Below are positions 1 through 11,165 of a stretch of 64,000 bases of DNA, one piece after another. A program made the translations under genes and the position numbers. Below the pieces are notes generated by a model. The model saw only the letters and a program-made list of their open reading frames with translations, was not told where the DNA came from and did no database searches. Every line of letters starts with the position of its first letter. The stretch's first letter is position 1. This stretch comes from Hermatobates lingyangjiaoensis (Eukaryota; Arthropoda; Insecta; Hemiptera; Hermatobatidae), in contig JAPFBL010000120.1 in NCBI GenBank assembly GCA_026182355.1, positions 1 through 64,000 of the forward strand. The letters run 5' to 3'.

Positions 1-412
1 TATTATTTCTTGAAGCCAGTAAATTATAATTGGTTAAAACATATTAAAAACTGTTTAACTTTTTAAATGAAGGTATTAAAATTTAATGGTAATATAATTT
101 TTATATTAAATTGTATTTTCCAACAAAAAAAATTGGTAATATAATGTCTATTAGATTTTTACAATCTTAATTAATATTAGCATTATTACGGTATTATAAT
201 ATGATGTTATAATATGCTATAATAAAATAATATTATAGTATAGAAAAATATTAGCAAGATAGTATTATAGCATTTAAACTCAATAAAAAGTTATTGAAAC
301 CAATGAAAGCTTAAAATCTTCGAGAATTTGAAAATTGTTTTTTGAAAGTTCAGAGTAAATATAAGAAATTATTTATAGGATTGTAGGACTCAATCCTAGT
401 TAGCGGGGGCTA
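1..412. other. AT-rich DNA without a recognisable feature
   Basis: Very A+T-rich sequence with many short TA and TTA runs. I see no coding potential and no repeat shared with the rest of the window before the SINE that starts near 413. Confidence 0.6.
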
Positions 413-908
413 TGGGCAAATAGGCAGTTCAAGACTTCACCTTGAATTCTGCTTACGGCAAATACCCTGCGACTTATATAAAAGAGGGTTGCCAGGTTAG
501 CTCAGTTAATGTACACTTTATCCTCTGAACTGGTAGGTCCGGGGTTCGATACCACGTAACCCTCGATTTGTACAAGTAGGAGGTCTGCTTAATTTGTGCA
601 TTACGTCGCTCGGAGAGGACGTTAAACCGTCGGTCCCCCGTCTGTACGATGTCAGGCAATCGGTAAAAAACCCTAATCTAAATACAATTCTTTTAGCCAA
701 TGTGCAATTAACAGGTAATGTGGCTCGCCCATTCCTACAATGGGTGTCAAATAATAAATGAGCCATAATTTCCGCCCCTAGAACAGCACTAAAAAGCAAA
801 AGCCTTATAAGTATAGGCGTTGGAAAACAAACAACTTAATAAAAGAAATTCAAGTCATAGAAACAGTAACTCAATGGGAACAAATTCCGTGAAAAATACT
901 ACAAAAAA
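413..908 (+). repeat. tRNA-derived SINE, type A, copy 1
   Basis: This is a non-autonomous retroposon about 500 bp long. A tRNA-like head holds a box A-like TAGCTCAGTTA near 498 and a box B-like GGTTCGATACC near 542, the two internal RNA polymerase III promoter elements. A central block follows (AGAGGACGTTAA, then GTACGATGTCAGG) that is also found in the type B SINEs. The tail is specific: TGGCTCGCCCATTCC, later AATAAATGAGCCATA, ending near AATTCCGTGAAAAAT. A second full copy lies inverted at 1499-1977 and a tail-only copy at 28873-28985. Open frames read through it are chance. Confidence 0.85.
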
Positions 909-1498
909 TTCTAACAATTTTACTTTTCTAATAAACTAATATAAAAATTAACTAACAAAATAGTCATTCAGCGAATTATTTTAAAATTAATGGTAAATTA
1001 TTTCACTGTATGACTGGTCATTTAATGCATACTTGTGTACGTTAAAAATAGTTGATAGTCCATCATGTGCACATAATGTGAAAACATACACCCCACCCCC
1101 AATATTCTTTACACGTGGTGGTGTATAGTTGCTCCTAATCTAGACTATTCCCCTATCATTGGCTCGTATTCAAAAGGTTTTGTTGAGTCAGTAGTTTGCT
1201 ACTGTTTAAAAGCAAGTTTTCCTTGTTAATTTCAGAACAATATTTTCAAAAGAATATTCAACCTTTTTCAATAGTTTTGAACTTTAAAGTTGTTTTAATT
1301 TCTCCCAACTTTATTTATACAATATATAAGTTAACATAATACATTTTATTTATATTGCTATAGATTCTCGGCCACAAAAACACAAGTATGTATTAAATGG
1401 CCCATGACCATTTAATAAACTGATGAATAAACTGATAAGTAGACTGAATGTCTATTCTGTTGGGTTTATTAGAAAAGTGAACCTTTGTTAAATTTTTT
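909..1498. other. spacer between two inverted SINEs, no feature seen
   Basis: AT-rich sequence with no protein similarity that I recognise. With the flanking inverted SINE copies it forms a large potential stem-loop, with about 490-bp arms and a 590-bp loop. Confidence 0.5.
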
Positions 1499-1977
1499 TT
1501 TAGCATTTTTCACGGAATTTGTTCCCAATGAGTTAATGTTTGTATGACTTGAATTTTTTTTATTTAAGTTGTTTGTTTTCCAACGCCTATACTTATAAGG
1601 CTTTTGCTTTTTAAGTGCTGTTCTAGGGGCGGAAATTATGGCTCATTTATTATTTGACACCCATTGTAGGAATGGGCGAGCCACATTACCTGTTAATTCC
1701 ATATTGGCTAACTCAAGTGTATTTAGATTAGGGTTCTTTACCGATTGCCTGACATCGTACAGACTGGGGACCGACAGTTTAACGTCCTCTCCGAGCGACA
1801 TACCTCCCATTTGTATTAATCGAGGGTTAGGTGGGTATCGAACCCCGGACCTACCAGTTCTGACGTTAACGTGTACATTAACTGAGCTAACCTGGCACCC
1901 TTCTTTTATATAAGTCGCATGGTATTTGCCGTAAGCAAAATTCAAAGTGAAGTCTTGAACTGCCTGTTTGCCCGTTC
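1499..1977 (-). repeat. tRNA-derived SINE, type A, copy 2 (inverted)
   Basis: Reverse complement of the SINE at 413-908, with the same order of parts: tail near 1500-1700, shared core near 1740-1800, tRNA-like head near 1830-1900. The first 70 bases upstream of the tRNA head (GGCAGTTCAAGACTTCAC, CTTACGGCAAATACC) also match copy 1, so the element starts before the tRNA-like part. The copies differ by scattered substitutions and small indels, so they are independent insertions or an old inverted duplication. Confidence 0.85.
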
Positions 1978-2034
1978 TTAAAATTCAAAATTAGTTTTTT
2001 TGAGGATTTTTTCCAAAAAAGTAACAACTCCTGA

Positions 2035-2325
2035 TTATAAGCCGAGTTTCGCCAAAAATTTGTTTGCATTTTCAATGCTAACAAAAATTTACTGAAAACA
2101 TAGGTAAGTATTGAAAACAAATACATTCACATAATATCAACCAACAGAAAACAAAAAGCAAACAATAATATTACGTGTTGTTTGTTATTTATTGTGTTTT
2201 TTGTTTTCTGTTGGTTGATATTCTGTGGATGTATTTGTTTTCAATACTTATGTTTTCAATAAACGGTTTTTAACATTGAAAATGTCAAAAAATTTTTGGT
2301 GAAACGTCGCCTTATGATCAAGACT
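2035..2325. repeat. imperfect palindrome, about 110-bp arms
   Basis: The left arm (for example TATTGAAAACAAATACAT near 2107, then CAACCAACAGAAAACAAAAA) is complementary to the right arm (TTTTTGTTTTCTGTTGGTTG, then ATGTATTTGTTTTCAATA near 2230). The centre is near 2168. The outer parts carry AAACTCGGC and GAAACGTCGCC, like the outer arms of the ribozyme palindromes elsewhere, but no clear hammerhead core is seen. Confidence 0.7.
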
Positions 2326-2825
2326 AGTTCATTCTTTGGACTAAATCCTCAAGAAACCCGTTTCGAATATTATATTTTCAACACGGCTAATAAGAGGAAA
2401 GTTAACTTTTTTTTTTAATGAAATCATTATTGAAGGAGTTATAATAATTTCCTTCATGTGAAAATAATACGCGAAATGCTGTTTAGAACATGCTAAGTAG
2501 AAGGAATAGCAATTCAACTTTTGCTGTAATATCATTTGGAATATGATGTATTCAGTGTGTTGTGTAAAAAAACACGCCAGAGTCAATGAAAAGTTGAGGG
2601 AGAAACTTTTGGGGTTTCAGATTAGATTTTAGTTTGGGATAAAATACTTTTATGAATCAAACTTCCCTAACAGAGATATCTTTTTCACCATCTGATCAGG
2701 CTGTGAATCGAAACACAGTGGGACTCAGCCAGCATATCAGACTAAATCTATTCAATCTTTTGTATATTGACCTTTATTATTTTTTTTTATAAAAAGTGAC
2801 TCTTTAAACTATAGTAATACTAATA

Positions 2826-2985
2826 TAGCCGATGTAGTCACCTCTGGGCTGCTAGTCCCAGGTACGATCCCCACCTGGGCCTCGATTAATTCAAGCGGGA
2901 GGTGAATAAATTTGTGTACGTCGTCCCTAGGAGAGGACGTTAAGCCTGTTTTGATCTTCGCGTTCCTCGTCATTCTTGTGCCATA
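2826..2985 (+). repeat. tRNA-derived SINE, type B, 3'-truncated fragment
   Basis: The head has a box B-like GGTACGATCC followed by CCACCTGGGCCTCGATT, then the type B block GCGGGAGGTGAATAAAT and GAGAGGACGTTAAGCC. After that the similarity stops. The same order is complete at 13685-13960 and 54240-54530. Confidence 0.75.
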
Positions 2986-3139
2986 ACCGCTTAGTTAAAG
3001 CGGTTAATTATATTAATAGTTTATAGTATAAACTATTATAAACGATAGACTATAATAATTAGACTAGTTATGGTTAGTCCTTAATATATGTTATCAGTTT
3101 TTGAACTGTGTTATTGCCTCCAGTATGTACCTGGGAAAT

Positions 3140-3245
3140 TTATTATCTTCATTGCCTTTGCAGCATAGAAAAGTGATTAGAAAAAAGAACAATTGTTGAA
3201 AAAATTGGGAATGCAGAATCTGCTCTGCTATTTAACAATATATAT
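3140..3245 (+). pseudogene. Penelope-like element, decayed N-terminal coding fragment
   Basis: The + strand reads LSSLPLQHRKVIRK and, after a frame change, a decayed counterpart of the alanine- and asparagine-rich motif. It corresponds to the N-terminal stretch (LLWQLPP..RK..RKIE....K.VNAEAA..FN) seen more completely at 39205-39375, 55605-55775 and 62045-62205. It runs into a TA microsatellite, as those do. Identification rests on similarity among copies in this window. Confidence 0.55.
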
Positions 3246-3393
3246 ATAATCATGATTTGTTTTCTTGACCCAATATTTATATGATGTAATTTTTTTTTTT
3301 TTTAGGTTTGAGGTCGAATGATTTTAAAACCTTTTCCCAAAAAAAAAAAATCATTATAAATAAAAAAATTAATTATATATAAATTATAAAACA

Positions 3394-3594
3394 ATAAACA
3401 CGTGAAATAACAATCAATGATGAAACCGCTATATGAAATGGGAAAACAAGACTAAGATCTTTCAATGTTGGTCTAGTGTTTCAGTTAGGTTTTTGACTCT
3501 GATGAAGACCGTTTGTTACGGTTGAAAAATCTTAATCTTGTTTTCCCATTTCTTATTTTGGTTTGATCATTGATTGTTATTTCACGTGTTTATG
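3394..3594. repeat. palindromic hammerhead cassette, family 1
   Basis: The arms contain ACACGTGAAATAACAATCAA and its complement near 3575-3594, each continuing into GGGAAAACAAGACTAAGATC. The right arm holds a hammerhead-like core at 3499-3525: CTGATGA, a stem II ACCG...CGGT, then GAAA. The left arm lacks an intact partner core. The stem I and stem III strands were not verified. Family 1 recurs at 4549, 27376, 45920, 46162, 57607 and 61631-61758. Confidence 0.7.
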
Positions 3595-3660
3595 TGAAAT
3601 CTATATATATGTATAATATGCACACAAAACACCGTGCTTGGTCGCCCATTCTCTTTTCTC

Positions 3661-3682
3661 CTGAAAACGGATCATCCGAAAA
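3661..3682 (+). ncRNA. hammerhead-like core, family 2
   Basis: CTGAAAACGG followed by ATCATCCGAAAA: conserved core halves flank a stem II GGAT/ATCC. The following sequence (TTTGAGTTTGTAAG, then CTCTTTCTCTGTGTGTTG) ends in a TA microsatellite and is the same as in the family 2 palindromes at 5488-5690 and 44702-44935. The first core half reads CTGAAAA rather than CTGANGA, so activity is doubtful. Confidence 0.55.
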
Positions 3683-4548
3683 TTTGAGTTTGTAAGTTTG
3701 TCTCTTTCTCTGTGTGTTGCTTTTCTTCATTTTTGAACTGAGATATATATATATAAAATTCATCTACTTTTCAAAAATATGCAAAGCTAATAATTTTAAA
3801 ACCTTCTAAGAAAACTAGAAATGACTTTCTGAATCTTATTGAAAGTCAATTCAAGAAAAAATTTGGATATTTAACCGAATAGCATTCCTTTAGAAAACGT
3901 GAACATCATTTGGAAAATATTTTTCGTAGAAAATATATTATGATGGGGAAAACAGTGCATTATATTCTGCTTGAATATAAAGGTCTATTTCACAGTAGAT
4001 GGACAAACTTACTCCCGGGATCTAAAATGAAAAAACAAGCAGAGTGAACCTCTAAAATCACTGCGATGTATCTAGAAAGACCCAGGGAGTTAATTGACAT
4101 TGCCTGGAATGGGTAGCGAATAGAGAGGTGCGATATTCCCTCAAGGAATCAGCGAGGGTGCATTGTTTGCAGACCTTCAATCCCGTTCGATCAATAAAAA
4201 AAAGAAAGAAAATAAAATAGAACAAGTAAACATAACATTGATTTAAATCCTAGAATTGAGCAGTTTATATTACAATAGAAATACACGACATGGAAATAGA
4301 TTGAATTATTTGATCTTTTAGTTATTTAACCATTATTTTATTTATAATTGTTTATTATTTTGTTTTAATTTCTTAAACTATAAACATAATTTATTAATAT
4401 TTATGTAATTATATAGTATGAGATATTATATACAAGATAAAATAATACAGACACTATTATATAATATTATTTAAAATTGTATAATGCTTTATAATAATTT
4501 TTTATATATATATAAAGATTTCACATAAACACAGTTGGGTTTTTGACT

Positions 4549-4577
4549 CTAACGAAGACCACTTGTTACGGTTGAAA
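4549..4577 (+). ncRNA. hammerhead-like core, family 1, degenerate
   Basis: CTAACGA replaces CTGACGA. The rest (GACCACTTGTTACGGTTGAAA) matches family 1. It is bordered by TATATA on both sides, with TTTCACATAAACAC upstream and GTTTTCCCATTTTCTTATTG downstream. Confidence 0.5.
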
Positions 4578-4696
4578 GATCTTAGTCTTGTTTTCCCATT
4601 TTCTTATTGTGGTTTGATCATTGATATATATATATCGCGCTCCGTTCTTCGACGTGGGGAGATCTCTCTCACTTCGTCCTCTGTTCTAGTCTACTC

Positions 4697-4721
4697 CTGA
4701 TGACGAACAACAGTTCGAAAT
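4697..4721 (+). ncRNA. hammerhead-like ribozyme core, family 3
   Basis: The core is intact by eye: CTGATGA, a perfect stem II GAAC-AAC-AGTTC within CGAACAACAGTTCG, then GAAAT. The cassette runs from a TA repeat near 4630 (CGCGCTCCGTTCTTCGACG) to another TA repeat near 4785. The same cassette is inverted at 37700-37862. Stem I, stem III and the cleavage site were not resolved by hand. Confidence 0.65.
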
Positions 4722-5188
4722 ATTGAATTCTGTAAGTGTTCTTTTTATTCTTTTTTCTGTGTTGTGCGTTGTGTAATTTAAAGTTATATATATATATATA
4801 TGTAGTCTGACTCTGATTGGGAACACTGTTCTACTATCTGGCAACACTGTTTTTACTATTTTTTAATATAGATTGTATTACTGTTCGTTGAGAGACCATG
4901 TGAATTATTACAGACAATACTTGTGTTTTGTCAATAGAGATATGTTGAGTTACAATTATTATTGAAGATTATAATTGCGTTCTATAGAGAGAGAGGCGTT
5001 GGATTTTATTAATGTGACACCAGATTACTTATATATATATATACCATCTTAAATTTCTTTATAATTTTTAAACATTTAATTTATTTCTTACCTTTTTATT
5101 CTTACCCCGTATGATTTTATAAATATATATATAAACTAGAATTTTCAAAAGAACACACAAAAAAGAAATCACTGAACTCACTACTATA

Positions 5189-5209
5189 TTTCGATATCCT
5201 CGTCGTCAG
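5189..5209 (-). ncRNA. hammerhead-like core, family 4
   Basis: The minus strand reads CTGACGACGAGGATATCGAAA, both conserved core halves around a short stem II. Downstream on the same strand it continues as TATAGTAGTGAGTTCAGTG and ends beside a TA repeat near 5130. A 5'-truncated copy is at 61483-61550, and the 38045-38105 unit shares the CGAAATATCGA...GAGTTC pattern. Confidence 0.6.
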
Positions 5210-5381
5210 GAATAGATGTGAATCGCTCAAAAGGATGATAACGGCTCGTTTCATCTAAGGCTTAATCGTTTCTATTCTTTCATCTATTTGGTTAATTATT
5301 ATACTATATATATTATATATTATATATATATATAACTTTAACACATGGAAAAAACACAGAAAGTCACTAAAAACATCACGA

Positions 5382-5406
5382 TGTTTCGACATCTGTTGTC
5401 GTCGGG
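5382..5406 (-). ncRNA. hammerhead-like core, variant
   Basis: The minus strand reads CCGACGA, a stem with GACAACAGATGTC, then GAAACATCGTG. The first core half has C for T at the second position. The unit is enclosed by TA repeats at 5300-5335 and 5455-5490. Confidence 0.45.
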
Positions 5407-5487
5407 AAGAAGTGCGAAGTACTCTCAACTTCGTTGAGAAGCAAACTGCTATCATATAATATGTATAGTATATTATTTATATATATA

Positions 5488-5690
5488 TTATCAGTTCAAA
5501 AATGAAGAAAAGCAACACACAGAGAAAGAGACACACTTACAAACTCAAATTTTCGATGATCCTCTTCAGGAGAAAAGAGAATTGACGACCAAGCACGTCC
5601 TGAAGACGGATCATCCGAAAATTTGAGTTTGTAAGTGTGTCTCTTTCTCTGTGTGTTGCTTTTCTTCATTTTTGAACTGATTTGCGTCCA
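5488..5690. repeat. palindromic hammerhead cassette, family 2
   Basis: Head-to-head inverted repeat with arms of about 90 bp: CAGTTCAAAAATGAAGAAAA near 5491 against its complement near 5660-5682. The right arm has CTGAAGA at 5600 followed by GGATCATCC and GAAAA. The left arm has a damaged counterpart at 5551-5569. TA repeats lie immediately outside. Potential transcripts from either strand would fold into one long hairpin. Confidence 0.75.
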
Positions 5691-7230
5691 GTTTGGATCG
5701 TTTTTTCGAATTTTGAGTGGATATATATATATATATATAATATAAAATATAATATAATATAACTGTACTCAGGAGCTGAAAAATGTACGTAGCAATTTTT
5801 GTCGTTCTTTAATTTTTCGTAGAATTTAAAAAATTATGAATATATTAATTTTTATAAACAAATAATATAAACATATAAATATGTAATGGTTTATGTAATA
5901 ATATAAACATAAGTTATTTTTATAGTTTAAGAAATTATAACCAAAATAATAAAATGTTATTAAGAAAATTATTAATTAAATAGTAGGAAGATAATAATGC
6001 AAATTCAGACACGGTTATAGTTCTTCAGTGTTCGTTTTCTTTTCCTTAGGAAAATAAATTAATTTGTTTATTGATTAAATTAATAATGTTAAATTAAATT
6101 AATAGAGATTCTGGGTTTAATAGTTCAATATTGTTAGAAAAGGAGATTACTGTAAAGTTATTTTTAGACAAAAACTGTAGAAAATATTGAGTCATGAAAT
6201 ATTTACTGCTCCTAAGTAGGAGCAGTAGAGTTTGGATAATTTTTTGTAATTTGGGAACGTGTTTTGAAAAGTATGTAGTTCTTGGGCTTGTAGAAGATAT
6301 TTATTGTTAGGAATTAACAATTTGGGAGAAGTGTATAAAAGAACATGAATGTTAGAGGAAAGTTTTGATATGTAACAGTTCTTGGAAACTCTATAATTGG
6401 TTAATAATGTATAATGGGTGAGTTGAAGTGAGGATTACAACTGAAAAGTTGAAATGTGAGATCTAAACTGCGAGGGGAATGCAGATAGCGGCATCTTCAA
6501 AGTCAAGCCATTAGGTGTAATGATTAGACATAAACAACTTGAAAGAAATTCAATATGAGAAGTGCAATTAACTATTTTCAGGGAATGATAATCAATCTGA
6601 TCAAAGCCAATAATTAATGGGGTTGGTCAGAATGAAAAACAAAACGACAAATAATAAATAGCAACAAAATAATAAAAGATTAATGAAATTAATTCTACAA
6701 AACAAATTATAGATGAAACATTAATGATAGAAGCAAAATAAATATTGGATATGATTGGAAATAATACCAGGAAAAAGATAATAGGTTACGGAACATGTAA
6801 ACAAGAAATGTAGGCTGCGACAACATCACAGGAAGCGGAGAGTTGCCGGCGTACCGCGCATAATTAAGCCCAATAAAATAAAAAGTCTGTTAGGTTCTTT
6901 CTCTTGAATAAACCAAATTGTGATATACGAAATACTTGAAAATTAACATTTTAATTTAATTTCTTCTTTTAAATATTTGACTTACAATAGAGAAATTTTT
7001 TTTCAAATGAAAATTCGACAAATACGTTTTTTTATTTACATATTTCATTTTTACCTTGAAATTCTTTCTTGCTTAAGGTTGATTGTGTTTTTTTTGTAAA
7101 GTTTCTAGCATTCCTCCGGTTGGGAAATTTGTACCCATTTTTGTAATCCATTCCAAGGATGTAAAATTCTTTTTATATTATTTCTTTGATTTTCTTATTG
7201 TACATTTTAATGCATATGAGGGTTTATTTT
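5691..7230. other. AT-rich DNA without a recognised gene
   Basis: After a TA repeat at about 5720-5760 the sequence is AT-rich with no open frame longer than about 60 codons and no domain that I recognise. No copy of it was noticed elsewhere in the window. Confidence 0.5.
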
Positions 7231-7538
7231 TTTTATTGTTTAAAGCCATCACCTAGCGGGTGTTAATGTGAACCGTTTACCGGCTTTTTGTTTGATTGGT
7301 GGTTCTATATTGCGAGTCCTAAATGTTGCCTAACTTAAGTGGATTTCGATTAGGGATCTTTAACAAGTACCTGACATCGTAGAGGCTCGGGACTGAAGGT
7401 TTAACGTCCTTATCCGATGGACGCCGTGTTCAGATTTATTCACCTCTGGCGTGAATAAATCGAGGGCCAGGTGGGGATCGAACCCCAGACTACCAACCCA
7501 GAGACGACTGCGTTAACCACTGATCTAACCGGGCCCCC
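7231..7538 (-). repeat. tRNA-derived SINE, type B' (AAC-tailed)
   Basis: Reading the minus strand from 7538: GGGGCCCGGTTAGATCAGTG (box A), a box B-like GGGGTTCGATCC near 7475, the type B core (GAATAAATC, GACGTTAAACC, ATGTCAGGTA), then a tail different from the 13685 copy (CGGTAAACGGTTCACATT, ending in an A-rich run TAAACAATAAAAAA). The matching copy is at 60520-60838. Shared head and core with a different tail define a separate subfamily. Confidence 0.85.
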
Positions 7539-7585
7539 TTGAGGGATTATAGTATTATGATATACATTTAAACAGTTATAGTGAA

Positions 7586-8090
7586 AGTATGATTAGAGAG
7601 CCTTCAACACACAAAAAAAAAATTTAATTACACAACGCGTTTTGAGCACTTAGTGTTCATCGACAGGTTGCATTTACAATTTAAACAAACATAAGTATTT
7701 TTTTTAATTTTATTTGTTTAAAGTCACAACAATGTAAATATTACATTACCAGTGACACTGATAACACAGATGTAGGAGGGAACACGGGAGGGAAGAAACA
7801 ATCCAGTGACTACACTTCCTGGCGTGGGTCTAAACATAAGTATAAAATTTTTATATTAAATAAAGGAAAACCACCCAAATTGAAATAAACCACTCTATGT
7901 AACTCTTTTAGTTTATATGTAGTTTAAATTTTGGTTGGTTTTCCTTTATTTAATTTCAAAAATTATATATGTTTTTGTTTGTATTGTAAATGAAACCTGA
8001 CGGTGAACAAACACTAAATCCTGTTATTTGTGTGGAAGGCTTAGTGGTCTATTCATCTCTAATCATAAGTAAATACCACACAATAATTGA
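7586..8090. repeat. decayed hammerhead-cassette palindrome
   Basis: GATTAGAGAGCCTTCAACAC at 7590 is inverted near 8035-8075 (AAGGCTTAGTGG...CATCTCTAATC). The inner arms TTTAAATTGTAAATGCAACC and GTATTGTAAATGAAACCTGA also pair. Both arms hold remnants of a core resembling the 10789 and 15544 copies (GAACACTAAGTG). The middle contains an A/T-rich inner inverted repeat (AAGGAAAACCA / TGGTTTTCCTT). Confidence 0.55.
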
Positions 8091-8429
8091 TAGACTATTA
8101 CAATAAAATATGAAATTTTCTTTTTTTTTCTGGATTTGTACAATATAACGGAGGATATTGTGGACGCAATATTTTTTTTTTTAAAAAAGTCAATAATTGA
8201 ATCATTTTTATCATTTTTACAATTTTTGTTGATTTTTTTTTCTTAATTAAAGATTATGAGAACGTTTCAATTAAGTCGTTATTAATTAAGAGAATAATTT
8301 CATTGTTATTAGCATGATTGAGGTTTAGTATGAATTATCGAATGATGAATACGTTAATAAACAATGAAAATAGCCGACTAATATGATTAAATTTAACACG
8401 GAGAAATCAATCCATATTACCTTTCCACT

Positions 8430-8980
8430 AAGAAGACAAGTTTGCCCTCCAGTCTACATTAACAACTCTCCCCACCCAATTACTAACGTAGTGTGATATC
8501 TGGGGACGTACAATGACAAACGACTGACGTGGAATCCACATACAAGACTGAAACGACAAGACTTAATGAAATGATATAAGATCCTATCTAGACTTCTCGA
8601 CAAAAGATCAAATTTGACTCTACACAACAAGAGACTAATATATACTACAATACTTAAACCGATTTGGACTTACGGACTCGAAATCTGGGGATCAACCAAG
8701 CGTACAAATATCCAAAGAATACAAACTGTCCAATCTATAATCCTTCGAAAAATTGTAGAAGCTCCCTTTTATGTTTCTAATGATACAATTCATAACGATT
8801 TAAAAATCTCTTTTATCCACCAGGAAATCCGATCACGATACCGCGAATTTCATGAATCTTTACCCTCCAACCTGATCCCTTTAATTCAGCAATTATCATC
8901 CCACCAGATTCCTAGCAACCCTATTAGAAGGCTAAAAAGATGTTGGCTCCGAGATCTACTCAGTAATGCTAACTAATTTC
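8430..8980 (+). pseudogene. Jockey-type LINE, 3' end of reverse transcriptase ORF
   Basis: The frame 8614-8976 encodes the region after the reverse transcriptase fingers/palm of a non-LTR retrotransposon: LKPIWTYGLEIWGST (the usual P.W.YG...WG motif), then IQRIQTVQSIILRKIVEAPF, and ends RRLKRCWLRDLL. Upstream from 8430 the same protein continues in another frame (matches to PPVYINNS and TWNPHTRLKR can be read), so a frameshift separates them. Four related fragments are in this window. It is a dead 5'-truncated copy, which is typical of LINE insertion. Confidence 0.85.
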
Positions 8981-10089
8981 AAGTTATCAGAATAATTTAT
9001 ATGGAGTACCACCAATGGGTGATTTCTCAACTGCTGTATTTCATTTTGTTATGTATTACTTATCAATACTACTTGTTACCTGTTGGGTAGTTGTAATAAA
9101 ATAATAAAGAAAAAAAATATTTATGAAGCTCTAAATCATATTTTTTTTTTGGAAAATGAAAAAAGGTATAATATTTAACATGCGCATGTTTGTAAAATGA
9201 TGTATTTTGAAAAAAAAAGTGAAATTTTTGCTGGTTTCCATGTAGAGAACAATTATTGTTTGAGTTTCTAAACAGATGCTTTGTTTAAATAGGTCTGTTT
9301 AGAGCTTTGAGTCTTTCACCGCACTTGAGTGCAATCTCACTCACAACGTCACAGTTGCCAAACTTTAATCTTAAGATATCAAAAATTATGCGAATATAAA
9401 TGCATAATAGAGTAAATTTATTATTCAGATATAATAAATTTGGTTAAGGTTTTCTAAAAAGATGCTCAAGAAGAGATAATGAAGAAGAATAATTCAGAAT
9501 TTGTGTTTTGTATTTCTTCAGTTTAACCAAGATTATGAAAATTTTTTCTAAAATAAAATAAATATGCTAATGACTCCAAAAAAAATATGAAATATTAATC
9601 ATCCACCAAACAACGCTAGATCGTACAAACTGAAATAAATACCAGAATATGCAATTTGTTTTTATAACATATCTTTAGATTTTGCAATATATTTAATTAT
9701 ATATTTTTTGTGATTTTTAAAAAGTAATTATATTTTTAAGACTGATTGACCTAATTACAATTTATCTTCGGGGATAAACGGAAACCAGTTTTAAAATATT
9801 TCAACTTCAGATTATTATGGATTACTATGAGAACAATACAAGTTCATTTTGAGAATGTTTTGGAAATTAAATTATTTTTTTTTTATTTATTTATTATTAT
9901 ATTACAACTGTCCTTAGAGGGGTAACCTGTAATGGTGATACATCCTACATAAAAAACTGAAATGAAAGAGTGGAGAAACCGCCTATTGGTGGTAGTCGAT
10001 ATAAATTGTTCTGAATAATTGAAATATTTTATATTTTTATATTTCAAGAAATATTTTTATATTTCAATTGATCAGAAATATGTTAAATA

Positions 10090-10420
10090 AGTAGTATTTA
10101 AATGCTGGCTTGAATTTAGTGAGGATAGCTGAGTAGATATCGGGGCCAACATCTGTTTAGCCTTCTCATAGGGCTAGTAGGAATCTGCTGGGACAATTGC
10201 TGAGTATAGATTCATGTAATTTCCAGTATCGTGATTGAATTTCTTGGAGAATAAAGGGAATTTTCAAATCGTTATGAATGGTATAAAAGAAATCGTTGTT
10301 AGAAACATAAAAGGGAGCTTGTACAATTTTACGAAGGATTATGGATTGGGCAGATTGGATACTTTGAATATTTGTATACTTGGTTGATTCCCAAATTTCG
10401 AGTCCGAAAGTCCAAACCGA
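10090..10420 (-). pseudogene. Jockey-type LINE 3' fragment, second copy
   Basis: The minus strand repeats the 8614-8976 sequence: ACTCGAAATTTGGGAATCAA (LEIWES), CCATAATCCTTCGTAAAATT (ILRKI), and the end AAGGCTAAACAGATG. It contains an internal duplication near 10270-10310 and frameshifts, so no long frame remains. The element lies about 1.1 kb from the first copy in the opposite orientation. Confidence 0.8.
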
Positions 10421-10788
10421 AACGTTAAATAAAATAAAATAATTTTTTTTTCAGTTGAAATAGTTTTTTTTTTCAAAAGAAATGAATAATATTTTTGTCT
10501 CCTGAGGAATGTTGAGGGTAGGATTTGCTTTGAAATTAATGTTACGATTACTGTTAGTCCCATTCAGAGACACGCAAAACCCATCTGTTTTGACTGTTAG
10601 TATGCCTTTAAGAAAAAAAAATAATAGTTAGTATCTGGGAAAGAAACACCAAGTCTTCACACAAAAGATATTATACAGCGTTGACGCCTTTCGAACACAT
10701 AAGCTCGAAATTGTTGTTTTTTCAGGTTCATGAAATTGTTCATTTTCAGATTGCATTTACCTTCGTAGGGAGATATGACGTTAAAAGA

Positions 10789-10816
10789 CTGAAGATGAAC
10801 ACAAAGTGTTCTAAAA
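10789..10816 (+). ncRNA. hammerhead-like core, family 5, degenerate
   Basis: CTGAAGA then stem II GAACACAAAGTGTTC, then TAAAACGCG where GAAAC is expected. The stem II sequence is the same as in the 15544 copy, which has the intact second half. Confidence 0.5.
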
Positions 10817-11059
10817 CGCGTCGATATAGTATGAAATCTTTTTTATAGATACTTGGAGTGTTTTCCCATAGTTTAATCATTAGTAAATATCACACAATAC
10901 AAGATTATTTGTATTACAATGTGTGATACAAAATATCACACATTACATACGACATTATTGAAATGTCGCCTTCACGATGTATGACTACTTCATTTATTCA
11001 TGATGTGTATTCAGCCCATCAAAAGAAAAAAACTTGCTTATTCGTTGGTGTAGTAGAGC

Positions 11060-11165
11060 AGAGCTCGCTCTTTAAGAAGTACCTGACATATGATAGTCTA
11101 GGGTATAACCCAGACTGGGTAATATGACATATATATAGACATATTACCCAGTCCACTATGCATCC
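11060..11165. repeat. SINE fragment beside a short perfect palindrome
   Basis: CTTTAAGAAGTACCTGACAT near 11070 is the reverse strand of the type B SINE core. Just after it, ACTGGGTAATATG and its exact complement CATATTACCCAGT flank a TA-rich loop at about 11113-11153. Confidence 0.55.

Noticed and set aside
491..565. tRNA gene
   Set aside because: Box A and box B are present, but the cloverleaf is degenerate and the sequence continues into the SINE core and tail seen in other copies.
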